From DASYKS01 sp031404815 (GTDB lineage Bacteria > Acidobacteriota > Thermoanaerobaculia > Multivoradales > UBA5704), in NCBI GenBank assembly GCA_031404815.1, contig JANNIH010000018.1, forward strand, positions 26,907 through 90,906: 64,000 nucleotides of DNA, in the 5' to 3' direction. The translations under genes and the position numbers were made by a program. The notes beneath the pieces were generated by a model that had not been told where the DNA came from, searched no databases, and was given only the letters and a program-made list of their open reading frames with translations. Positions 16,237 through 23,074 of this stretch are shown here, piece after piece (positions within the stretch are counted from its first letter, which is position 1; the number at the start of each line of letters is the position of its first letter).

Positions 16237-16657
16237 AAAGATCGAGAAGCACCTGGACCGCCTGGAGAAGACCCGCCGCCGCCTCGGGCTGTTGCGCGAG
16301 ACCGCGCTGTTGCAATTCCAGCGGATTCCGAATGTCCGCCGGATCATCCAGTACGTGGCCGACGCGCTGTTGAACGAGGCGGGCGAACATCCGCCCGACG
16401 CTGCGCTGCTCGGCGAATCGGTCGTCCGCGCGAAACTTCGCGCCGCAGGAGAAGAGCTGCGCCACCACCAGGAATTCTTGGGCGCGGTGGCGGATCTGCC
16501 GCGGTGGCTCGAGTCGGTCGCCGGTTTCGAGCTCGATCCGGCCGACCGGGAACTCTGCCAATGGGCGGCCGAGCAACGGCGGGAAGTGATGCGGTTGGCG
16601 GTGCGGTTCGAACGGCGGGTCGGGCCGGCGCCGGAGGCTGGCGCGATCAACGAATAG
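16229..16657 (+). CDS. Hypothetical helical protein
   Basis: 142 residues with a GTG start at 16229 that overlaps the stop of the upstream TPR gene by 8 bp, suggesting translational coupling. It begins with a charged helix (EKIEKHLDRLEKTRRRLGLL) and continues as predicted helices without signal peptide or membrane segment. It has no recognised motif. It is convergent with the P-loop kinase gene, ending 30 bp before it. Confidence 0.6.
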   Translation: MNEKIEKHLDRLEKTRRRLGLLRETALLQFQRIPNVRRIIQYVADALLNEAGEHPPDAALLGESVVRAKLRAAGEELRHHQEFLGAVADLPRWLESVAGFELDPADRELCQWAAEQRREVMRLAVRFERRVGPAPEAGAINE

Positions 16658-16687
16658 CGGCACTGCCCAACTCGGAACCTCGGTGTG

Positions 16688-17443
16688 TTACCCGTCGCCT
16701 TCGGACCCGGTCCGAGTCGCGGCATCGAGACCTGTGGCTTCAGTTCCGGGCCAGGTCGCGGCGGCGGAGACAATTCGAGCTGCCTCCGCAACCAACTCTT
16801 CCAGTGATGTGTCGCTAGCTTCGATCCGGGACCAGCCCGCATCCTGGAAACCCCGAAGCTGGTCCAGAACACGCTCCTGGTACGAGATGAAATCCGCTGC
16901 ATCGCCTACCTTGTAGCCATCCATCCGGCCCCCTTCGGTCGCGGAAAAGGCGTCCCGCCGCGCGACAGTCTTTCGCGGATCGACATCCAAAAAGACCACA
17001 AGATTGGGTACCGTGAGGTGGCGGAAGCTGGAAAGGACGTAAGCGCGCTCAAACTCTGGCTTCAGGAGGAATCGAGCCGCGAACTTGTAATACCAGTTGT
17101 CGACCACAACGAACTTCCCCTGCCTCAGGAGGGGTTGGATCTTGCAGCGGTCCAACAAGCTGAACCAGGAGATGATCAGGTGGAACCAGTGTGGGTCTCC
17201 CCACTCCCATAGCGGAGCATCCGCGGGATAGTCCCAAAGCACGCGCTTGAGATCTCTCATCCGTTCCGCGAGGGCCGGGTGCTCGAACCCTTCCGCGCTC
17301 TTCTTGTCGACCAAGACGAGGTCCAGGCCTCGATCCTGCAGCAGCTTGGCGATCGCCACAGCGACAGCGCTCTTGCCCGCCGCATCACCGCCTTCGAAAC
17401 ACACCAGCTTGCCCGAACCCGACCCTTCATGCGTTTGACTCAT
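16688..17443 (-). CDS. dTMP kinase-like P-loop kinase in the RiPP-like cluster
   Basis: 251 residues. The P-loop KLVCFEGGDAAGKSAVAVA (about 12-30) and VVVDNWYYKFAARFL match the thymidylate-kinase fold. NLVVFLDVDPRKTVARRDAF is the LID-side segment. It differs from true Tmk: the usual DRY motif is DNWYY and a Ser/Thr-rich acidic tail follows the fold. It is the last gene of the cluster that starts with the short peptide at 22166, so it may phosphorylate the peptide or a nucleotide co-substrate; this is inference. Confidence 0.75.
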   Translation of the reverse strand: MSQTHEGSGSGKLVCFEGGDAAGKSAVAVAIAKLLQDRGLDLVLVDKKSAEGFEHPALAERMRDLKRVLWDYPADAPLWEWGDPHWFHLIISWFSLLDRCKIQPLLRQGKFVVVDNWYYKFAARFLLKPEFERAYVLSSFRHLTVPNLVVFLDVDPRKTVARRDAFSATEGGRMDGYKVGDAADFISYQERVLDQLRGFQDAGWSRIEASDTSLEELVAEAARIVSAAATWPGTEATGLDAATRTGSEGDG

Positions 17444-17509
17444 CGTCCTCGGCCGACCTAGCGGCTCCCGAAAGAGATCTCGCGACTATCTACTTCGGTG
17501 AAATGAAAC

Positions 17510-18655
17510 TTAGAATAACTGCAGGAATGCCTCGGTATCCAGCGAATTCCTCCCACAACCCTGGTAGAACGGGCGGGAGAAGGGGTAATCGGTGAAAATT
17601 CGCTGAAGACTCTTCCCCATCTCCAAGATGCGCGACGAGGAAGGCGCCTTTCGATCGGAGAGCGGGGTCTCCGGGTCCGGATGAAAGACGTTGATCACCG
17701 GGATGACACCCGATTCCGCCAACTGCTTCATGCCCGTGTCCATCGTCTCCTGCGATTCGAGCCCGCCGACGATGATCGAAAAGACGTTGCCTTCGCCTAG
17801 AACTCCAACCGCGCCCTTGAGCGCATCCAATAGGTGGTTCTGTCCGAGGACCGCCTCTTTTCCCGGACAGTAGCGCGCGAAGAGCTCCGGGTCGAAGACC
17901 TCCATATTCATTGCAACGGAGAGATTCAGGCCCTCCAGTTCCTGAAGGAGATCGAGATCCGCAGGGGGGTAGACGATCAGGTGAAGCTCCACTTCTCGGC
18001 CCGACTCGAGGATTGCTTCGTTCGCGACCCGGCATAGCTTCGCGTAGTAGAGGAAGCTTCGGTCAGGATCCCGGAAGTTGCCGCCATTGAGCATCACCTG
18101 AGAGGCTGGACAGGAACCGTCCGCAAGAGCCACCTTCAAAGCCTCTCGGAGCAACTCTTCTGAGACAACCGCCGGGAACTCACCCTCGCGGCTCCGGTTC
18201 GGAGCAATCGAGCAGTAGTGACACGCTTTGCCCATGTCCACCAGGGAACAACTACCGTGTATGAACACGCCAAGGGAGCCGCCACCGTAGAGCGTCACGA
18301 CGCTGCGAGCCAAGCGGCCATCCGGCAAAGGTGCCAGGTAAAAGGAAGGGGTCAAGGGGAATGAGACTGGGGCACTGGTGGCGCCTCGCTGCACCGTGTA
18401 GCCATCCGCAGCCGAGTGGCAGAGCTGCCAGGGCGACTCGCTCCGAGCGTTCACGGAACAGACGAGGTCTACACCAAGGAGGATCAGTTCTTGGGGCAAG
18501 GACTGGTCTCGAAAGGTCAGATCGTCGGGATTCCCATACGCTCGCCTTTTGGCGAGGAACGGCGGCCCATAGACCGCGAGGAACTCTTCAGTAGGGCAAA
18601 CGCCGTGGGCCAGCAATTCGGCTTTTAGCACGGTCGGTGGCAACTGTTCGCTCAC
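17510..18655 (-). CDS. Radical SAM-like enzyme with atypical Cys spacing
   Basis: 381 residues from the GTG at 18653-18655, which has GGAGG 4-5 bases upstream; an ATG at 18673 without a ribosome site is the alternative. Cysteines in SCSLVDMGKACHYCSI (about 136, 145, 148) give C-x8-C-x2-C rather than the usual C-x3-C-x2-C. Downstream features fit a radical SAM barrel: VMLNGGNFRDPD, ELHLIVYPPADL, LSVAMNMEVFDPE and a GGLESQE loop. It overlaps or abuts the B12-type radical SAM gene upstream and precedes the kinase. Substrate unknown; the co-encoded 55-residue peptide is the obvious candidate. Confidence 0.75.
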   Translation of the reverse strand: MSEQLPPTVLKAELLAHGVCPTEEFLAVYGPPFLAKRRAYGNPDDLTFRDQSLPQELILLGVDLVCSVNARSESPWQLCHSAADGYTVQRGATSAPVSFPLTPSFYLAPLPDGRLARSVVTLYGGGSLGVFIHGSCSLVDMGKACHYCSIAPNRSREGEFPAVVSEELLREALKVALADGSCPASQVMLNGGNFRDPDRSFLYYAKLCRVANEAILESGREVELHLIVYPPADLDLLQELEGLNLSVAMNMEVFDPELFARYCPGKEAVLGQNHLLDALKGAVGVLGEGNVFSIIVGGLESQETMDTGMKQLAESGVIPVINVFHPDPETPLSDRKAPSSSRILEMGKSLQRIFTDYPFSRPFYQGCGRNSLDTEAFLQLF

Positions 18656-18665
18656 GCGTCCTCCT

Positions 18666-20804
18666 TCACGCATTGATGAGAGACCACGAACTGCGCCCGC
18701 TCCACCTCGCGAGCTCATTCGCGAAGAAAGCCTGATTTGCACGCGGCAACGACCGACCCGCAGCCCGGCCGAAGCCATCCAAAGCTTCCACAAGCTCCTC
18801 GAAGTGGAGATCCATCGTGCTCCGAAGCACAAGGCGGAATTGCTCTTCGTCAGAGGTAGGTGAACCGTCTAACCCGCGTAAGTCTTGCGCCAAGAACATT
18901 CCGAGGAGGCGATATGAAAACTCCTTGAGCACGCCACGCGCAGACCGGACCAGCGACCGCTCGTCGTCCGAGAGCACCTTTTCCAAGCTCTTGAGGGCGT
19001 AGTCAAGGCTGAAATTTCGGTCTACCCAGCGCTGTGCGGCATCGCTCATCGTGCCGATTGCGGGATCCCTGAATCGTGCATTTCGCCTTCCCATCGCAGG
19101 CAGCTCTTCGCCCGCCAACCCTGCGGCCTCGACTTTCCTCAAGTAGGGTGACCCCAGAAGGCATTCCATTGAAACCAAGAGGTAGCTGATCGACCTGTAA
19201 AGAGGGACCCCTTGGGCGTTCGCGGAAACGAACTCTTCATCTTGGACGGCTTCGAACAAGGCTTCGGCCGACATTCCAGGCTGTGGTTTGAGCAGGAGGT
19301 CTCGTCGCCCTTGAAACGCACAGGACTCCAGGAGCTCAGATTGAGTCATGAGATGATCAAACGTAATGTAGGTGCATCGAATTGGGATACCACTTGCAGA
19401 GAGGAGTCTCAATGCGATCGCATTCTGCCGCGCCGTGATCCGCTTGTTGAAGCGCTTCAGAATGGAGTCTACTCCGGACTCAAGACCAAATAGGCATCGA
19501 TCGAGTCCGTCCTCCCGCAGGCGAGACCAGAATCGAATTCTTTCCGCGTGCCACTCGGATCCTTTTTCAGGGCGATAGATCTGGTCGACCCGCGAGCTGG
19601 TCTCCCATCGAAAACCAGAGGTCTTCAGGCTGGAGGAAATCTGAAGCGCCCGTTTCAAGCCTTCCCCGTCCACATCATGACCGACAAATTCCTCGTCGAC
19701 TAAAAAGATCTTGCGCGCGACCGCGGGCCTGCTCTCAAAAACTTGGCCCACCGCGTCCAAGACTCCCGCCAGACTCAGAGCCTCTTGGCCCGCCCAGATT
19801 CCCTTGTGCTCGCGAGGGCAAAACGAACAGGCGTGCGTGCAGCCCCGACTCGATTCGAGCTGCATGACGCCATGCCGATCGAGCGTTTCGTCGAGGAGGT
19901 CAAGCTCCGGAAGAAAGCTCGACACGTCCCGGTTGGCAACGCCTCTCGAGGTCATCAACAAACCGCCAGAACACCACTGCAATCCACGGACGTCAGGCAT
20001 AGCCCTTCCACCGTGCCAGACCTCGACCAGATCCTGCAGGGTCGCCTCGCCTGGGCCGTTCGCGACCAGGGCGGAGGGAAAGCGTTCGAGGAGCCGAGAC
20101 GAATTGAGCGCCGAGAGGCTACCGCCAAATACAATGAGGGCTCGTTCTGCTATCTCCTGAAGGGACCCGGCGAGGCTCTCGAGAAGGTCGTACTGACCGA
20201 AGGTGGCCGAGATACCCACAATGTCGGGCTGGTCCGCACCAATGCGCGTCAGGATTTCGGGAAGACCTTGGCCGAGTTGCATGTCGTAAAGCACTACGCG
20301 ACCGTGGAAGCGTAAGCGAAGTGCCCGTGCGAGGTCCGAAATGGCCAGCGGAAAACGGGGAAAGGGAAAGATCTCCGGGTGGCATAGCCCGACCAAGGTC
20401 ACCCGGGGCCTGGTTAGCCTGAAGATCGCATCGGGCGATAGCTTCGCTTCAGAAATCGACCGTTCCGGATGGGTGAATTCGATCCCCTGGGCGATCGCGT
20501 GCGGCCAACGCGTCAAGCCAATGGGCTGGTCTGCAAGGTGGGCGGCGGCCCAGCCTGAGTCAGCTCTTTGGAGGAAGACCACTCGCTCTTCCAAGGCCCC
20601 CGCCACGATCACCTGTATCAGGCCTGGACCAAGTGCGCCCTGAAGATGTTCCTCAATGGCGAGTGGTTTTAGCAACCGCGCGGTGAGCTGCGCGGCAAGC
20701 CCGGGCTCGAACGGCAGCCCAAAGAAGGAGAGGGCTCGCTCGAAAATTACCTTCGCCTGCGATCGGCACCCCTCGGGGCATCGTACGTCTCCGATCGCCC
20801 GCAT
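18666..20804 (-). CDS. Cobalamin-binding-domain radical SAM enzyme
   Basis: 712 residues. An N-terminal ~130-residue region is unassigned. Residues ~133-265 form a Rossmann-like B12-binding domain (VTLVGLCHPE, PDIVGISATFGQYD, IVFGGSLSAL), though the DxHxxG base-on motif is not evident. The radical SAM motif GCTHACSFC (Cys 322, 326, 329) is canonical. A long C-terminal extension follows. This class does methylations and rearrangements in RiPPs and other natural products. It lies 6 bp after the nucleotidyltransferase gene and 10 bp before the second radical SAM gene. Confidence 0.85.
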   Translation of the reverse strand: MRAIGDVRCPEGCRSQAKVIFERALSFFGLPFEPGLAAQLTARLLKPLAIEEHLQGALGPGLIQVIVAGALEERVVFLQRADSGWAAAHLADQPIGLTRWPHAIAQGIEFTHPERSISEAKLSPDAIFRLTRPRVTLVGLCHPEIFPFPRFPLAISDLARALRLRFHGRVVLYDMQLGQGLPEILTRIGADQPDIVGISATFGQYDLLESLAGSLQEIAERALIVFGGSLSALNSSRLLERFPSALVANGPGEATLQDLVEVWHGGRAMPDVRGLQWCSGGLLMTSRGVANRDVSSFLPELDLLDETLDRHGVMQLESSRGCTHACSFCPREHKGIWAGQEALSLAGVLDAVGQVFESRPAVARKIFLVDEEFVGHDVDGEGLKRALQISSSLKTSGFRWETSSRVDQIYRPEKGSEWHAERIRFWSRLREDGLDRCLFGLESGVDSILKRFNKRITARQNAIALRLLSASGIPIRCTYITFDHLMTQSELLESCAFQGRRDLLLKPQPGMSAEALFEAVQDEEFVSANAQGVPLYRSISYLLVSMECLLGSPYLRKVEAAGLAGEELPAMGRRNARFRDPAIGTMSDAAQRWVDRNFSLDYALKSLEKVLSDDERSLVRSARGVLKEFSYRLLGMFLAQDLRGLDGSPTSDEEQFRLVLRSTMDLHFEELVEALDGFGRAAGRSLPRANQAFFANELARWSGRSSWSLINA

Positions 20805-20810
20805 GGTGTT

Positions 20811-21836
20811 CTACCCGGAACGCTGCTGCGAAAGAATAGGCGCCAGCTGTACGCCTCCGAGCATTTTGGGTACAAAGTCGCCCCAGTCGTGCCCTCGCTC
20901 GTTGTCTCTGTTCAGCGGGTACAGGAAGTCCAGCAGGTCCGCGGGGACGAGCTCACCAAGGAGCTCATTGATGTGCCAGAACGTATAGTACAGAGATGGC
21001 TGAAGTTTGTATTTGGCGGCAAGAACCCGGATCCGTCCCCAGTCGATCTCCCCGTGGTGGCGATAGACGATGGAGAGGACATCGAGGAAAGACCTCATCG
21101 CGAACGCGTTGTTCAACTGGAGCTCATGGTAGAAGCGTGCCGCCAGATACCATGCCATGTCCGCCGGACTCTGCGCGAGGCAAGGTCCGGTTTCGGGCCA
21201 ATCGGTCGGACGCAACGCTGGCCAAGTGTCTTCGAGGTCGAAATCGAGGCTCAAGTGCGTGTGCACGTCGTACCCAATGACCAGCTGGAACGTACCGTTG
21301 ACCGGGCCCATTCGCCAGTACGCGAGGTACTGATCGATCACATCTTGGTACTCGGCCAGCTCAGGCACATCGACCCAGCGAGAGAACTCCGCGAGCTCGA
21401 TCGAATCTTCTTCGATATCAGCGCGTTCCAGTTCCGTCAGAGGAACAATTTCCATGCGCTGCCTGTCGAGCTTGCCCTGAAGAAACCCTAGGTCCTTAAA
21501 CACTTGCACCGCTTCGGGCACGTCTTTGGGATGGATCAGGAGGTCGATGTCACCCATGACACGGGGAAATCGTTTTCCATAAATGCTCAAGTCGAGATAA
21601 GCGCCTTTGATCACGGCGGTCGCAATCCCGTGCCGCCGAAGGGAATCCAGAATAGGCCGAAGATGGAGGTACTGTTGCTGCGAGATCGAGCCATAGACGC
21701 GCGAGAGGCGCCCTGGGACATCCCCAAGCCCAAGATCATGGGCCTGCGAGAAGACATCCAACATCGGCATCATCTTCTCCCGGACAGCCCTTCGCAGGAG
21801 CGCCTCTTGAAATGTGCTGACGCTCGTTCTAGGCAA
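20811..21836 (-). CDS. PF14907-like nucleotidyltransferase
   Basis: 341 residues from a TTG at 21834-21836. IKGAYLDLSIYGKRFPRVMG followed by DIDLLIHP is the core of the uncharacterised nucleotidyltransferase family often found in lasso-peptide and other RiPP loci. The frame stays open and protein-like for 46 more codons upstream (EVARTLLQAGLWAVTGQQF is encoded there) to a TGA at 21975-21977, but contains no ATG or GTG, only CTGs at 21968 and 21944. The true start may therefore be upstream and non-standard, or an upstream ATG has been lost. It probably transfers a nucleotide to a small molecule or peptide. Confidence 0.78.
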   Translation of the reverse strand: MPRTSVSTFQEALLRRAVREKMMPMLDVFSQAHDLGLGDVPGRLSRVYGSISQQQYLHLRPILDSLRRHGIATAVIKGAYLDLSIYGKRFPRVMGDIDLLIHPKDVPEAVQVFKDLGFLQGKLDRQRMEIVPLTELERADIEEDSIELAEFSRWVDVPELAEYQDVIDQYLAYWRMGPVNGTFQLVIGYDVHTHLSLDFDLEDTWPALRPTDWPETGPCLAQSPADMAWYLAARFYHELQLNNAFAMRSFLDVLSIVYRHHGEIDWGRIRVLAAKYKLQPSLYYTFWHINELLGELVPADLLDFLYPLNRDNERGHDWGDFVPKMLGGVQLAPILSQQRSG

Positions 21837-21998
21837 TCCGGCCTGCTCAATGGGAAACTGCTGACCGGTGACCGCCCAAAGACCTGCCTGTAGGAGAGTT
21901 CGGGCTACCTCGGGACTGGCTAGAGTGAACTCTGAAGTCGGCAGGTGTCCGCCCCCACAAGCCCGCAGGCTGGGTCAAATTTGAAACCACGACCCCAG

Positions 21999-22166
21999 CT
22001 ACTCAGAGGGCTCTTTCGAGCCTTCGCCGGGTAAGGGGGCAGTTCTCCCGATAGGGTCGATACTGGAGGAAGATCCTGCTGCCGCTTCCCTCAGTTTGTT
22101 CGGCACGAGATCCAGGCAGGGGCGGCAGTCACCACTCAGTCCGAAAAGTTTGCGGCGCTTTCTCAT
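21999..22166 (-). CDS. Candidate RiPP precursor peptide (55 aa)
   Basis: A short frame found by hand translation: ATG at 22164-22166, TAG at 21999-22001, with AAAGG 5-6 bases before the ATG. The peptide begins MRKRRKLFGLSGDCRPCLDL, so it has a basic leader-like start and two Cys in DCRPC. The middle has AAAGSSSSID and the end is KEPSE. A near-consensus sigma70 promoter (22221-22249) drives it, and the nucleotidyltransferase and two radical SAM genes follow on the same strand. Small size, Cys, Ser run and position all suit a modified-peptide precursor; no known family matches. Confidence 0.6.
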   Translation of the reverse strand: MRKRRKLFGLSGDCRPCLDLVPNKLREAAAGSSSSIDPIGRTAPLPGEGSKEPSE

Positions 22167-22220
22167 ATTGACCTTTCTTGGTTTGGCTTGCGCAACCCCA
22201 TCGCGAGCACAACGACCAAA

Positions 22221-22249
22221 ATTTTAACTCTTCTTTATGCTTTCGTCAA
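22221..22249 (-). promoter_or_regulatory. Sigma70 promoter of the RiPP-like cluster
   Basis: On the minus strand TTGACG (22249-22244), exactly 17 bp, then TAAAAT (22226-22221). The spacer is AT-rich, unlike the GC-rich neighbourhood. The expected start of transcription is near 22214, about 48 nt before the precursor ATG. Confidence 0.7.
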
Positions 22250-22303
22250 TCGAGTGCGCCGTACCGTAGCGAGGTGGAACCGCGCGTCGCTGCGCAAACC
22301 ACC

Positions 22304-23074
22304 CTACCCCGCCCCGCCGAGCGCGAGCGCCGCGCACCCTTCTCGGGCGTAGTCGGCGGGCGCCGCAAGCGGCACCAGCGGGCTTGCGAGCGGCTCCGCG
22401 ACCGAGGCGCGCCAGCGGAGTTGGCCTCCGGCTCGATCGGAGAGAATCGATTCGCCTTTCTGATGGGTCCACCAGGCGGTGGGTTCTCCGGCCCGGATCA
22501 ACGTCCAGCGGAATAAGCGGCCCCGGGCGAGATGCACCTGCCAAGATTCGCCCGCAGCCCCCGAAAGCACGAGGATCTTAAGCCCCTTGCCGGCATTGAC
22601 GCCGGCCGGGGCGGGTGTTTCCGCGGGCGGGGAGACCGGGACGCGACCGAGCAGGAGTTTCGGCAGATCGGTGAGCGCCACCCGGTCAAGCGGTGCGCCG
22701 ATCAGGCGCAGCTCGGACTTAAGCGCGCAGGCCGCGCGCGCCCGGTGGTCGAGAAACAGGCCGCGGCCGGCCGTGACATCAAGGCTCCAGAGCGCGCGGC
22801 CGAGCGGATCCACCGCGTTCGCCTGGTAGCGCACGGCTGATTCGAGCCGGAGCGCGAGACGGAACGAGCCTTCCCCCCGGGGACCGGAATACGACATCCG
22901 GAACAGCTGCTGGGTGCCGAGTGCGGAGGCCGGAATCTCCCAGGGCAGCCCCTCGGGCTCGACCGCAGCCGGCGGGGCCGAGGCACAAGCGCCGAGCAGC
23001 GCGAGCAGAGCCGCCCCGAGAACGCGCCTAGCGGCGCGGCAGCTCGGCGAGCTTGCGCTTGACTTGATCGACAT
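22304..23074 (-). CDS. LolB-like outer-membrane lipoprotein
   Basis: 256 residues from the ATG at 23072-23074. A basic n-region is followed by LGAALLALLGAC, a lipobox (LGAC), so the mature protein starts at Cys. The body has FRMSYSGPRGEGSFRLALRL and WSLDVTAGRGLFLDHRARAA, the half-barrel pattern of LolB/DUF4292-type lipoproteins, then WQVHLARGRLFRWTLIRAGE. LolB accepts lipoproteins into the outer membrane. The start overlaps the upstream TPR gene by 47 bp. In many genomes lolB is followed by ispE and prs; here the island follows instead. Confidence 0.65.
   Translation of the reverse strand: MSIKSSASSPSCRAARRVLGAALLALLGACASAPPAAVEPEGLPWEIPASALGTQQLFRMSYSGPRGEGSFRLALRLESAVRYQANAVDPLGRALWSLDVTAGRGLFLDHRARAACALKSELRLIGAPLDRVALTDLPKLLLGRVPVSPPAETPAPAGVNAGKGLKILVLSGAAGESWQVHLARGRLFRWTLIRAGEPTAWWTHQKGESILSDRAGGQLRWRASVAEPLASPLVPLAAPADYAREGCAALALGGAG

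Noticed and set aside
15679..16902. Minus-strand 407-codon frame opposite the TPR genes at 15577-16657
   Set aside because: Translation is Ser/Arg-rich without motif, while the plus strand has TPR-like helices and coupled starts.
16688..17443. Housekeeping thymidylate kinase (tmk)
   Set aside because: DRY-type motif is altered (DNWYY), it is longer than usual, and it is embedded in the radical SAM cluster.
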